Positions 8,320 to 15,934 of a stretch of 64,000 nucleotides of DNA are shown in pieces; the stretch's first letter is position 1; every line of letters starts with the position of its first letter. Position numbers and translations under genes: made by a program. Source of the DNA: Hoeflea sp. (lineage in GTDB: Bacteria > Pseudomonadota > Alphaproteobacteria > Rhizobiales > Rhizobiaceae). Where the stretch lies: NCBI RefSeq assembly GCF_002733955.1, contig NZ_NVXQ01000001.1, positions 534,316 to 598,315 on the forward strand. Direction: 5' to 3'. Under the pieces are notes generated by a model. The model was not told the DNA's origin and did no database searches. It worked only from the letters and a program-made list of their open reading frames with translations.

Positions 8320-8334
8320 ATCAAATATTTTGAT
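8320..8334. promoter_or_regulatory. Palindrome in the P450/LysR divergent promoter, candidate LysR site
   Basis: ATCAAA-TAT-TTTGAT is a perfect inverted repeat with a 3-base centre, located 40 bases before the LysR start and 109 bases before the P450 start in an AT-rich patch (8281-8345). LysR regulators commonly bind A/T-flanked T-N11-A dyads in such divergent promoters and autoregulate. Regulator binding is inferred. Confidence 0.45.
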
Positions 8335-8374
8335 TTTGTAATGCGAAACCGACCATAGCCGGAAAGAGCCTGCC

Positions 8375-9313
8375 ATGAAGCAACCAACTCTGCTGACAAT
8401 GGATTTCGCGGCGCTGCGCACCTTGCGGCTGCTCTACGAGAACCGCTCGTTCACGGAAACGGCGGTCCTGCTCGGCGTCAACCAGTCGGCGGTGAGCTAC
8501 ACCATCGAGAAACTGCGGCGTGCCTTCTCCGATCCGCTGTTCTTCCGCCAGGGCGGCAAGGTGGTGCCGACCGAGCGCTGCGGCATCATCGTGGCTTCAG
8601 TGATGCGGATGCTCGACGAGATCGAGGCGCTGGCCACGCCGGTAAGCTTCGATCCGGCGGCGGCAGAGCAGACCGTGACGATCGCCTGCAACTTCTATGA
8701 ACGCCAGATCATCCTGCCGGGCGTGGTCAAGGCGTTGCGCGAGCGGGCGCCGGGGATCAGGATCACCGCGCTGAACTCGACCACACAGGGAATCCAGCTT
8801 CTGAAGATGTCGGATGCCGACCTGCTGATCGGGCCGCTTCAGGCGGACGGGCACGAGTTCTATTCCCGTACGCTGCTGAGCGAACGCTATGTCTGCGTCA
8901 TGGACAGCGCGAACCCGCTTGCCGATCGCCCGCTCACGCTCGAGCAATATGTCGCCGTCCCGCATGCCACCGTGACCTATGGCGGCACCTGGCGCTCGCG
9001 CTATCTGCTGCAGCTCGAGAGCCTGGGGCTGAAACTCAACACGGTTCTCGAGGTTCCCAGTCCCGCCGGGCTGGAGCGGGTGATCTCCGGCACCGACCTG
9101 ATCGCCACCGTGCCGAGCCGGATCGCCGAGACCTATGGGGATGCGGTGAAGATCATCGACTCCCCCTGCCCGTCACCGTTCGAGGTTTACCTGGTCTGGA
9201 CCACCCGGACCCACAAATCGGCAATGCACGACTGGCTTCGCAAGCTCATCCTGGAATGTGTTGCCAGCCAGCCACGGGTTGTGGGAGCACCCAGCCCTAT
9301 CCTTGAGGGGTGA
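8375..9313 (+). CDS. LysR family regulator (NodD/NahR-like), divergent to P450 operon
   Basis: About 312 residues. N-terminal winged HTH at roughly residues 9-68 (FAALRTLRLLYENRSFTETA, VNQSAVSYTIEKLRRAFSDPLFFR) followed by a periplasmic-binding-like effector domain. The short-spacer form DPLFFRQGGKVVPTERC is typical of the NodD/NahR/LinR branch, whose members often sense aromatic or related compounds. The ATG at 8375 follows GGAAAGAG; an internal ATG at 8399 is possible. Its 3' end overlaps the convergent EamA gene by 17 bases. Position implies it activates the P450 operon in response to the operon's substrate. Confidence 0.9.
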   Translation: MKQPTLLTMDFAALRTLRLLYENRSFTETAVLLGVNQSAVSYTIEKLRRAFSDPLFFRQGGKVVPTERCGIIVASVMRMLDEIEALATPVSFDPAAAEQTVTIACNFYERQIILPGVVKALRERAPGIRITALNSTTQGIQLLKMSDADLLIGPLQADGHEFYSRTLLSERYVCVMDSANPLADRPLTLEQYVAVPHATVTYGGTWRSRYLLQLESLGLKLNTVLEVPSPAGLERVISGTDLIATVPSRIAETYGDAVKIIDSPCPSPFEVYLVWTTRTHKSAMHDWLRKLILECVASQPRVVGAPSPILEG

Positions 9314-10211
9314 TCGCCGCTGCCGGGGGACGCCGCGCCAGCGCAGGTCCGGGCAATTGAGCCGCCGGGCGGTTGGCAAACTGTCCGGCCCAGACCGACC
9401 CAAGCACAATCGCAGCTCCGAACATCTGCAGCGGCGTCAGCGCCTGGCCGAGCCAGAGCCAGCCGAGAATGACGGCGGTCACCGGGCTCATCATGCCGAG
9501 CATCGAGGCGGCGCCGGGTTCGAGCCGCGCAAGACCACGAAACCAGAGCCAGTAGGTCAGCGCCGCGCCGATCAGGCCGAGCCAGAACAGGCCGGTGAGA
9601 TTGACCGGCGTCAGCGCAGGCAGGGCCGGTTCGAACACAAGGGCGACAGGCACCAGCAGCAGGCCGCCCGCGGTCAGTTGCCACGCGGTGAAGCTGAGCG
9701 CGGAGACCGGCGGCTGCCACTTGCGGCTCAGCACCGTGCCGGCGGCCATGGAGGCCGCGCCGCCAAGTCCGGCGGCAATGCCGACCGGATCGAGCTCAGC
9801 ATCGGGTCCGAGCAGCAGCATCGCGACGCCGGAAATGCCTGCGAATGCCGCGGCCACCGCGCCGGCGCGGATGCGGGTTCCAAGCCAGCCTCGCGCCATC
9901 ACGATTACCATCAGCGCCTGCAAGGAGCCGAGCGTGGCCGCAACCCCGCCGGGCAGCCTGTAGGCCGCAACGAAGAGAAGCGCCCAAAACACGGCGAAAT
10001 TCAACGCGCCGAGCAGGAAGGTGCGGCCAAGCCAGGCTCTTGGCGGCAGCGCACGGGTCAGCACCAGCAACAGCAGCCCCGCAGGCAAGGCCCTCAGCAC
10101 GGCCAGCGTCAGCGGATAGCCGGCGGGCAGCATTTCGGTGGTAACGAGATAGGTGCTGCCCCAGATCGCCGGAGCCAGCGCCGTCAGGATGATGTCGGAC
10201 GAGTGTTTCAT
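9297..10211 (-). CDS. EamA/DMT family transporter (first copy)
   Basis: About 304 residues, nearly all in ten hydrophobic segments made of two EamA repeats. Recognisable positions are PAIWGSTYLVTTEMLP at the N-terminus, the RALPAG turn, and a mid-protein second repeat starting after LDPVGI. The family exports amino acids or small metabolites through the inner membrane; this branch resembles YedA/RhtA-like exporters. A related protein is encoded at 26,242-27,084. Convergent with the LysR gene (17-base overlap); 12 bases after the stop of the DsbA-like gene upstream, suggesting an operon with the WrbA-like and DsbA-like genes. Confidence 0.88.
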   Translation of the reverse strand: MKHSSDIILTALAPAIWGSTYLVTTEMLPAGYPLTLAVLRALPAGLLLLVLTRALPPRAWLGRTFLLGALNFAVFWALLFVAAYRLPGGVAATLGSLQALMVIVMARGWLGTRIRAGAVAAAFAGISGVAMLLLGPDAELDPVGIAAGLGGAASMAAGTVLSRKWQPPVSALSFTAWQLTAGGLLLVPVALVFEPALPALTPVNLTGLFWLGLIGAALTYWLWFRGLARLEPGAASMLGMMSPVTAVILGWLWLGQALTPLQMFGAAIVLGSVWAGQFANRPAAQLPGPALARRPPAAAITPQG

Positions 10212-10223
10212 GACGGTTTCCTT

Positions 10224-10871
10224 TCAGGCGTCAGCGCTCAAGCGGGTTGCGGCACGGATCTGCGCACGCAGATCCTCCACCGGGCCGTTGACCAGCCGGG
10301 CGCCGGTGTCGCGGATGATGAGGGCGGGGATGCTGCGCACCTGCAGCAGGCGAGCGGCGCGGCGGTCGGCATCGACCGCGTGGGCGATCGCCGGATCAGC
10401 CATCGCGCCGGCAAAGGCGGCTGCATCAAGTCCGATGTCGTCGGCCAAGTCAGCCAACACCTCCGGCTCGGCAATATTGCGCGCCTCAGAGAGATGGGCG
10501 AGCTGAATACGGTCGAACAGGTCCCAGTGCGCCGCCTGCCCGCCAAGCGCTTCGGCAGCCTTGCAGGCTAGAGCGGCATTCCAGCCGGCCGGATAGTCGA
10601 AACCCGCCTTGCGCATGGCTTCGATGTTGACCAGATCGGGCCGGTCGGAGACCTCGCGGCAAACCGACCAGTGACCGAGAATGGTCTCGCGGGCCTCGGC
10701 GGGCGTGCCCCAGCGGGCAGCCATTTCCTCACGGCTCGCCTGCAGCACGAAGCTGCGGTGGCGGATATCAAGATCGAACTCGCCGGCCAGGCTGCGCATC
10801 CGCGAGGAGATGTTGAAGCACCAGCAGCAGACGACGTCGTGAAAGAAATCGATGGTCAGTCGCGCCCCCAT
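10224..10871 (-). CDS. DsbA-family thioredoxin-fold oxidoreductase (FrnE-like)
   Basis: 215 residues with no signal peptide. The N-terminal thioredoxin fold carries a CCWC active-site motif (FFHDVVCCWCF, residues ~8-18). A helical insertion and a C-terminal cis-proline segment (SIPALII) follow, the DsbA/2-hydroxychromene-carboxylate isomerase arrangement, cytoplasmic in most FrnE proteins. The ATG at 10871 overlaps the upstream WrbA-like stop as TGATG, a coupling arrangement; a GTG one codon earlier is also open. Likely role: disulfide chemistry or glutathione-dependent isomerisation during oxidative stress, inferred from family and pairing with a quinone reductase homologue. Confidence 0.85.
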   Translation of the reverse strand: MGARLTIDFFHDVVCCWCFNISSRMRSLAGEFDLDIRHRSFVLQASREEMAARWGTPAEARETILGHWSVCREVSDRPDLVNIEAMRKAGFDYPAGWNAALACKAAEALGGQAAHWDLFDRIQLAHLSEARNIAEPEVLADLADDIGLDAAAFAGAMADPAIAHAVDADRRAARLLQVRSIPALIIRDTGARLVNGPVEDLRAQIRAATRLSADA

Positions 10872-11446
10872 CACGCCACCTCCCGGACCGCCAACCCGGC
10901 TGTCAGGCGGGCCGTTAGCTCTGCCACGTGGCGCCCCTGGAACCGGGCGCCCGCGAGATCGGTCTCGGTGGGCGCACGCGATCCGTCAGCACCGGCGATG
11001 GTGCCGGCGCCATAGGGCGCGCCGCCGATGATGCCGTCTGCGCTGGTCTGGCCGGCAAAGGTGTAGGGCAGACCGGCGATCAGCATGCCGAAATGCATCA
11101 GCGGAATGTGGGTGGACAGCAGTGTCGCCTCGTGGCCTCCATGCTGGGAACCGGTGGAGGCAAAGACTGATGCGACCTTGCCGACCAGCGCGTTCTCAGC
11201 CCACAGCCCGCCGGCCTGGTCGAGAAAGATGATGCCGTCATAGGCTGCGAGGTCGGCAGGCGTGGCCACCGGGGTGTCATCGTCGATGTAGCCCGCAGCC
11301 TGCCGCACCGGCTCGGGCACGGTTTCGGGGATGCGGCGGATGTCGACCGTAGTGCCGGCGACGCTCAGCGCGCCTTCGGCCTCGGCTTCGGCCAGCGCGC
11401 GGACATGGCCGTAGCTTGAATAATACAGAACGAGAATTCGGGGCAT
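10871..11446 (-). CDS. WrbA-like NAD(P)H:quinone oxidoreductase lacking the FMN-loop segment
   Basis: 191 residues. Flavodoxin-like start [12 protein letters not shown] (phosphate loop), [43 protein letters not shown] and [17 protein letters not shown] all match WrbA. In E. coli WrbA the residues after DAIIF are GTPTRFGNMSGQMRTF before LDQTGGLW; here DGIIF runs straight into LDQAGGLW at residues 74/75 (11,224-11,225). Sixteen residues of the FMN-binding loop are therefore absent in frame. Start ATG 11446 follows GAGAGGA. FMN binding and activity are doubtful. Upstream LysR in the same direction and a coupled DsbA-like gene downstream. Confidence 0.85.
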   Translation of the reverse strand: MPRILVLYYSSYGHVRALAEAEAEGALSVAGTTVDIRRIPETVPEPVRQAAGYIDDDTPVATPADLAAYDGIIFLDQAGGLWAENALVGKVASVFASTGSQHGGHEATLLSTHIPLMHFGMLIAGLPYTFAGQTSADGIIGGAPYGAGTIAGADGSRAPTETDLAGARFQGRHVAELTARLTAGLAVREVA

Positions 11447-11542
11447 GGGATCCTCTCCGGCTTGGTGTTTGGATGCCGGGAGGATCGGTGAAACCGGGTG
11501 CGGGAATAAGCGCCCGATTTGCAAAGGATTGTTTACGTGGCG

Positions 11543-12436
11543 TTACGAATGCGGTTCCAGCGCGGCGCGTAAATGGTCGAGAAAGGCTGTCACCCGCGCA
11601 TCCATGCCCAGCCGCGATGCGGTGACGGCGAAGATTTCCGGCGCGGGGAGTTCCCAGTCCGGCAGCACCCGCACCAGTTCGCCGCGCGCTTCGGCGGCAT
11701 CGGAGACGAAATCCGGCAGCGTGCCGATACCGTGACCGGCAATCAGCAGATCGCGCAGCACAAGGCTGTTGCCTACCTTGACTTCGGGATTGAGCGCGAT
11801 GGACTGTTCGCCGCCGAGGCAGGAAAGGCTCCATTCGGTCAGGTGGTTGGCCAGCAGAAAACCGATGATGCGGTGATCTTTGATGTCGTCGGGGGTCTCG
11901 GGCATTCCGGCGCGTTCAATATAGGCCGGCCCGGCAAAGATGCGCTGCCGCACTGTTCCGATGCGCCGCGCCACCAGCGCCGAATCCGGCATGGCCGCGC
12001 GGATGCGGATCGAGACATCGAAGCCGCCTTCGACCATGTCGACCACCCGGTCATCGAGCGACAGGGTGAACTTGAGATCGGGGTATTGTTCGAGGAATTT
12101 TGGCAGGAACGGCGCGATTACCATCTGGCCGAAGGAGCTCGAGGCGTTTACCTTGAGATGGCCGCGGACCGCACCGGCCTCCTCGCGAATGCGGTCTTCG
12201 GAGCGGCTGACCGCATCGAGAATGGCCTGGGACTGTTCGTAGTAGAGCCTTCCGGCATCGGTGAGCGACATCGACCTTGTGGTCCGGGTCAGCAGTTCAC
12301 AGCCGAGACTTTGCTCCAGCAGCTTGAGCTCACGGCTCAGCAATGCCGCCGACACGCCGAGATCATCGGCGGCACGGGCCAGGCTGCCGCGCTCGACGAT
12401 GCGGCAATAGGCATTCATGACCGAGAGCTTGTCCAT
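11543..12436 (-). CDS. LysR family transcriptional regulator
   Basis: 297 residues. Winged HTH at ~1-60 (MDKLSVMNAYCRIVERGSLA, VSAALLSRELKLLEQSLGCELL, TRTTRSMSLTDAG) with the effector domain typical of the CrgA/AaeR-like subgroup (SSSFGQMVIAPFLPKFLEQYP, VDMVEGGFDVSIRI). The ATG at 12436 follows GGGAG; the frame is open to 12721 without family features. It lies 96 bases upstream of the WrbA-like gene on the same strand, so it may regulate that gene and the DsbA-like and EamA genes, as often seen for LysR regulators of quinone reductases. Confidence 0.9.
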   Translation of the reverse strand: MDKLSVMNAYCRIVERGSLARAADDLGVSAALLSRELKLLEQSLGCELLTRTTRSMSLTDAGRLYYEQSQAILDAVSRSEDRIREEAGAVRGHLKVNASSSFGQMVIAPFLPKFLEQYPDLKFTLSLDDRVVDMVEGGFDVSIRIRAAMPDSALVARRIGTVRQRIFAGPAYIERAGMPETPDDIKDHRIIGFLLANHLTEWSLSCLGGEQSIALNPEVKVGNSLVLRDLLIAGHGIGTLPDFVSDAAEARGELVRVLPDWELPAPEIFAVTASRLGMDARVTAFLDHLRAALEPHS

Positions 12437-12672
12437 TCCCGTTTTCTCCCGAGTTCGGCGCCTTTCAGACTGACCTCTTTCACGAACCCGGACTAGCACG
12501 ATTGCGCCAAAGCCCAAATCCTTCGGGTCAGCCAACCTGGCCCGGTTTGCCTCCTCTGCCCTTGACCGCCCTATCCGCTGATCCATTTCTCCGGTCAGCC
12601 ACGCGCTCGCGCTAGAATGCAACCTTGCACCGTAATTTCCCCATGCGGGCCCGGCAGAAAGACCACAAGCTG

Positions 12673-13212
12673 ATGCGACTTCTTGCTTTCCTCGTTGCCC
12701 TCCTTCTTCCCGCCACCGCATGGGCCAATGACTGGGATGCGCTGGACCGCCCCGGCGCCATCGCCATCATGCGGCACGCGCTGGCGCCCGGCACCGGGGA
12801 CCCATCGGGATTCACGCTGGGCGACTGCACAACGCAGCGAAACCTGAGCGCTAGCGGTCGGGAACAGGCGCGCAGGATCGGCGCGGCGTTTCGCGAACGT
12901 GACATCGAGTTCTCGCAGGTGTTGTCGAGCCAGTGGTGCCGCACGCGCGAAACCGCCGAGCTGCTGGAGCTGGGAGCCGTGCGTGATGCCCCGTCTCTCA
13001 ACTCGTTTTTCCAAGATTATGCCAGCCGGGATCAGCAGACCCGGGAGACGCTGGATCTGATCGGATCGGCCAACGGCCGGCTCATGCTGGTGACACACCA
13101 GGTCAATATCTCGGCCCTGACCGGACGCGGAACCAGATCCGGCGAAGTCCTGATCATCCGGGAAGAGGATGGCCAGATCGACGTCATCGGCAGCATCCTG
13201 ATCGACCCGTAA
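12673..13212 (+). CDS. Exported histidine phosphatase family protein
   Basis: 179 residues. Signal peptide RLLAFLVALLLPATAWA with likely cleavage before ND. The phosphatase core has the MRHALAPG motif (catalytic His in the RH pair, residues ~32-34), the SSQWCRTRETAELL helix with its phosphate-binding Arg, and the VTHQVNI segment with the second catalytic His. These are branch-2-like histidine phosphatases of unknown periplasmic substrate. ATG 12673 was chosen because it starts the signal peptide; the frame opens at 12625. No strong Shine-Dalgarno is visible. Not clearly in an operon. Confidence 0.85.
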   Translation: MRLLAFLVALLLPATAWANDWDALDRPGAIAIMRHALAPGTGDPSGFTLGDCTTQRNLSASGREQARRIGAAFRERDIEFSQVLSSQWCRTRETAELLELGAVRDAPSLNSFFQDYASRDQQTRETLDLIGSANGRLMLVTHQVNISALTGRGTRSGEVLIIREEDGQIDVIGSILIDP

Positions 13213-13332
13213 ACAGATAATCACGCTCCCGGTCGGCGGCAGGCAGGGCCGTGCGTGAGAGGTTGCAGCAATTGACACAGCCTGCCCAATGCGGCCACTC
13301 TGCGCGTGTTTGCCCCACCGGAGACAACCCGC

Positions 13333-13956
13333 ATGAGCATCGAATTTTTCGTCACCACGCTGATTGTCGTGATGCTTCCGGGCACCGGCGTGATCTACAC
13401 GCTGGCGGCCGGGCTGACGCAAGGCGCACGTGCGGCGGTGCTTGCTGCGGCGGGATGCACGCTGGGAATCGTGCCGCATGTTGTGGCGTCGATTGCCGGG
13501 CTGGCGGCACTGCTGCATGCCAGTGCGCTGGCGTTTCAGACGCTCAAATATCTCGGTGTCATCTATCTGTTTTACATGGCGTGGCAGATGTGGCGTGACA
13601 CCGGGGCGCTCAATATCGATGGCGTCAAAGCTGAAGGCCTGCCGGCGCAGTCCGGACGGAAGATCATCAGCACGGGGGTCCTGCTCAATCTGCTCAACCC
13701 GAAGCTGACACTGTTCTTTCTGGCCTTCATGCCGCAGTTCATCGACAGCGCAGCCGCGGATGCGAGCCTGCAGGCGCTCAGCCTTGCCGGCGTGTTCATG
13801 GCGCTCACTTTTCTGGTGTTTGCGCTCTACGGGCTGCTGGCGGCGCAGGCGCGCGACCATGTGATTTCCCGCCCCAGGGTGCTCCGTATGGTGAAGCGGA
13901 CATTTGCCTCGATGTTTGCCCTCATGGGGCTGCGCCTGGCGCTGGCAGGACGCTGA
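13333..13956 (+). CDS. LysE/RhtB family amino-acid exporter
   Basis: 207 residues with about six membrane segments. N-terminal LysE hallmark is MLPGTGVIYTLAAGLTQGARAAVLAAAGCTLG (PGP-type motif here as PGTG), followed by LKYLGVIYLFYMAWQMWRD, then NLLNPKLTLFFLAFMPQF, all typical of RhtB proteins that export amino acids or homoserine lactones. Start ATG 13333 follows GGAGA; the frame opens at 13306. Inner membrane. Monocistronic by context; substrate not predictable. Confidence 0.9.
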   Translation: MSIEFFVTTLIVVMLPGTGVIYTLAAGLTQGARAAVLAAAGCTLGIVPHVVASIAGLAALLHASALAFQTLKYLGVIYLFYMAWQMWRDTGALNIDGVKAEGLPAQSGRKIISTGVLLNLLNPKLTLFFLAFMPQFIDSAAADASLQALSLAGVFMALTFLVFALYGLLAAQARDHVISRPRVLRMVKRTFASMFALMGLRLALAGR

Positions 13957-13983
13957 AGCAGCGATCAATGCACGCGAAGGCGC

Positions 13984-14018
13984 AAAAAAACGGCGGCGCC
14001 TCGTTCAAGGCACCGCCG
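13984..14018 (-). terminator. Rho-independent terminator for the 88-residue protein gene
   Basis: An 11-base stem (13,991-14,001 with 14,008-14,018, one G-T mismatch) with a 6-base loop is followed on the minus strand by seven T residues (13,984-13,990 as A on the plus strand). It ends the small minus-strand gene at 14,056 and may also stop transcription from the LysE-type gene. Confidence 0.85.
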
Positions 14019-14055
14019 TATTTGATCACTGACTGTCAGGTCGGGATTGGGCTGA

Positions 14056-14322
14056 TCAACCAGCCGGTTCGGCGTCGACCGTCGGCACGGTGACAGTTTC
14101 CTTTTCCATCACAACCTTCGGCACAAGAACTTCCTTTTCGGTGGTTCCGACCTCAACGTCGCCGGTCTGAACGTCATATTCCGGCGCCTGGCCGCCTTCG
14201 ACGCTGACGTCGACATCAGGAAGACGCGCTTCGCGGGTCTGATCGATCTCAATGAAATAGAACGCGCCTGCGGCAATCACCACGGCTGCGAGGGAAAGTG
14301 CGACGACAGAACTGGTTTTCAT
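14056..14322 (-). CDS. Small membrane-anchored or exported protein, unknown function
   Basis: 88 residues. One hydrophobic N-terminal segment (SSVVALSLAAVVIAAGAFYFI) followed by an acidic, Val/Glu-rich tail with repeating V-x-V-P-x-V motifs (VLVPKVVMEKETVTVPTVDAEP). A strong AAGGA lies before ATG 14322 and a good terminator follows, which supports a real gene. The tail is presumably periplasmic and low in complexity. Similar short proteins occur in Rhizobiales genomes as hypothetical proteins; I cannot assign a function. Confidence 0.7.
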   Translation of the reverse strand: MKTSSVVALSLAAVVIAAGAFYFIEIDQTREARLPDVDVSVEGGQAPEYDVQTGDVEVGTTEKEVLVPKVVMEKETVTVPTVDAEPAG

Positions 14323-14644
14323 GTTTATGTCCTTCTACTTGCTGCGTGTAACTTCACGATCAAAGTCTCCCAGCACAAACACCTGAGCAGCAGATTTGTT
14401 CCAATCGGACTTCAGGCCGGCACCGGCCGCATCGATGCCAACCGAACGCCACCCGGCCTTCAGCTCATCATCAAAGACACTTGCGTAACGAGAGCGCGGA
14501 TGCGCCAATCCGCCGGATCATCGGGCCGTGCGGGGGGAACCTTTTTGCCGTTGCCCCGTTGCTTGGAGGAGAAGGCGCGCCTATGTTCTGGCGACGCTGC
14601 GGAGAAGTTCCGCCGCCCATCCAATTATCTAGAGGAGAGACCCC
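14323..14644. other. Intergenic region upstream of sodB
   Basis: This 322-base gap separates the divergent 88-residue protein gene and sodB. It should hold both promoters and the sodB leader, which ends in AGGAGAG seven bases before the start. I see no coding sequence, convincing hairpin or recognisable metal-regulator box in it. Confidence 0.5.
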
Positions 14645-15247
14645 ATGGCCCTCGAACTGCCAAGCCTGCCCTACGACTATGACGCCCTTGCGCCCTACAT
14701 GTCGCGCGAGACGCTTGAGTTTCACCACGACAAGCATCACCAGGCCTATGTCACCAAGGGCAATGAACTGCTTGAAGGCAGCGCGCATGCCGGCAAGTCT
14801 CTCGAAGAGATCTGCAAGGCAGCCTATGACGAGAAAAACGCAGGCCTGATCAACAATGTCGGCCAGCACTACAACCACCTGCATTTCTGGCAGTGGATGA
14901 AGAAGGGCGGCGGCGGCTCCAAGATGCCGGGCTCGATCGAAAAGGCGATCAATTCCGATCTCGGCGGCTTCGACAAGTTCCGCTCCGATTTCGTCGCTGC
15001 AGGCGTTGGCCAGTTCGGCTCCGGCTGGGCCTGGCTTGCCGTCAAGAACGGCAAGCTCGAAATCATGAAGACACCCAACGGCGAAAACCCGCTGATGCAC
15101 GGCGCCTCGCCGGTTCTGGGTTGTGACGTGTGGGAACACAGCTACTACATCGACTACCGCAATGCGCGGCCGAAATATCTCGAGGCGTTCGTCGACAACC
15201 TGATCAACTGGGAACATGTCGCCGAAATGTACGAGAAGGCAGTCTGA
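14645..15247 (+). CDS. sodB: Superoxide dismutase, Fe/Mn type
   Basis: 200 residues. Fe/Mn-SOD features are complete: LPYDYDALAPYMSRETLEFHHDKHHQAYV with the first metal His at residue 27, NHLHFWQWM with the second His, and CDVWEHSYYIDYRNARP carrying the Asp and third His. It converts superoxide to hydrogen peroxide and oxygen in the cytoplasm. Strong AGGAGAG precedes the ATG and a perfect terminator follows, so it is monocistronic. FQ-FGSGWAWL fits an iron or cambialistic enzyme, but the metal cannot be fixed from sequence alone. Confidence 0.96.
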   Translation: MALELPSLPYDYDALAPYMSRETLEFHHDKHHQAYVTKGNELLEGSAHAGKSLEEICKAAYDEKNAGLINNVGQHYNHLHFWQWMKKGGGGSKMPGSIEKAINSDLGGFDKFRSDFVAAGVGQFGSGWAWLAVKNGKLEIMKTPNGENPLMHGASPVLGCDVWEHSYYIDYRNARPKYLEAFVDNLINWEHVAEMYEKAV

Positions 15248-15280
15248 CCCCGGTCACTGCCTCTGCCGACAAACTTGAAA

Positions 15281-15308
15281 ACCCGGTGCGTCACGCACCG
15301 GGTTTTTT
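15281..15308 (+). terminator. Rho-independent terminator of sodB
   Basis: A perfect 10-base stem (15,281-15,290 with 15,294-15,303), 3-base loop, then six T residues, 33 bases after the sodB stop. Confidence 0.95.
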
Positions 15309-15447
15309 CGTGCCAGTTGCCCTGCTGCGGCATGCTGAACACAGATAACAGACTGTTCACAAATTTTTGACTTCCCTGAGCATTCCAGCATGTAATCATG
15401 TGTTGGGGCGTGTCATCCAACCGATCATTTGCTCGAGGAGAAACTTC

Positions 15448-15894
15448 ATGAAATTCCGGACTTTGTTTGCCGCAGCCGTTATCGGCGCCGCGGGTTTCGC
15501 ACCGGCAATAGCCGCCGACGAACCCCAGGTGGTTCGCCAGGAACTGATGAAGAAGGCTGGCGGCGCCACCGGTGCCCTGGCCAAGATGGTCAAGGGCGAA
15601 AGTGATTTCGACGCCGATGCAACGCTTGCCGCGCTGACCACGCTGAGCGAAGTGGCTGGTAGCTTCGGCGAACATTTCCCGGAAGGAACCGAGACCGGAT
15701 TTGAAACCGAGGCCGCACCGGCGATCTGGTCGGACCGCGAGGGTTTTGATGCCAAGGTCGCGGCCTTCAAGGCCGATGCAGACGCCGCCGTAGCCGCAGC
15801 ACCTGCCGATCTGGACGGACTGAAGGCCGTGTTTGGTCCACTGACCAAGAACTGCGGCAGCTGCCATGAGACCTATCGCCTGAAGAAGAGCTGA
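15448..15894 (+). CDS. Cytochrome c' / c-556 family protein
   Basis: 148 residues. Signal peptide FRTLFAAAVIGAAGFAPAIAA, then a predominantly helical domain, and a C-terminal heme motif CGSCH (NCGSCHETYRLKK), the arrangement of cytochrome c-556/c' four-helix proteins, where the heme site lies at the extreme C-terminus. Periplasmic electron carrier. ATG 15448 follows GAGGAG. The diheme cytochrome gene starts 40 bases downstream, so the two are probably one operon acting in a shared periplasmic electron-transfer step. Confidence 0.93.
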   Translation: MKFRTLFAAAVIGAAGFAPAIAADEPQVVRQELMKKAGGATGALAKMVKGESDFDADATLAALTTLSEVAGSFGEHFPEGTETGFETEAAPAIWSDREGFDAKVAAFKADADAAVAAAPADLDGLKAVFGPLTKNCGSCHETYRLKKS

Positions 15895-15934
15895 TGAGCC
15901 CAGGCGTGATCTTTAAGAAATCCGGGCGCCGGTC

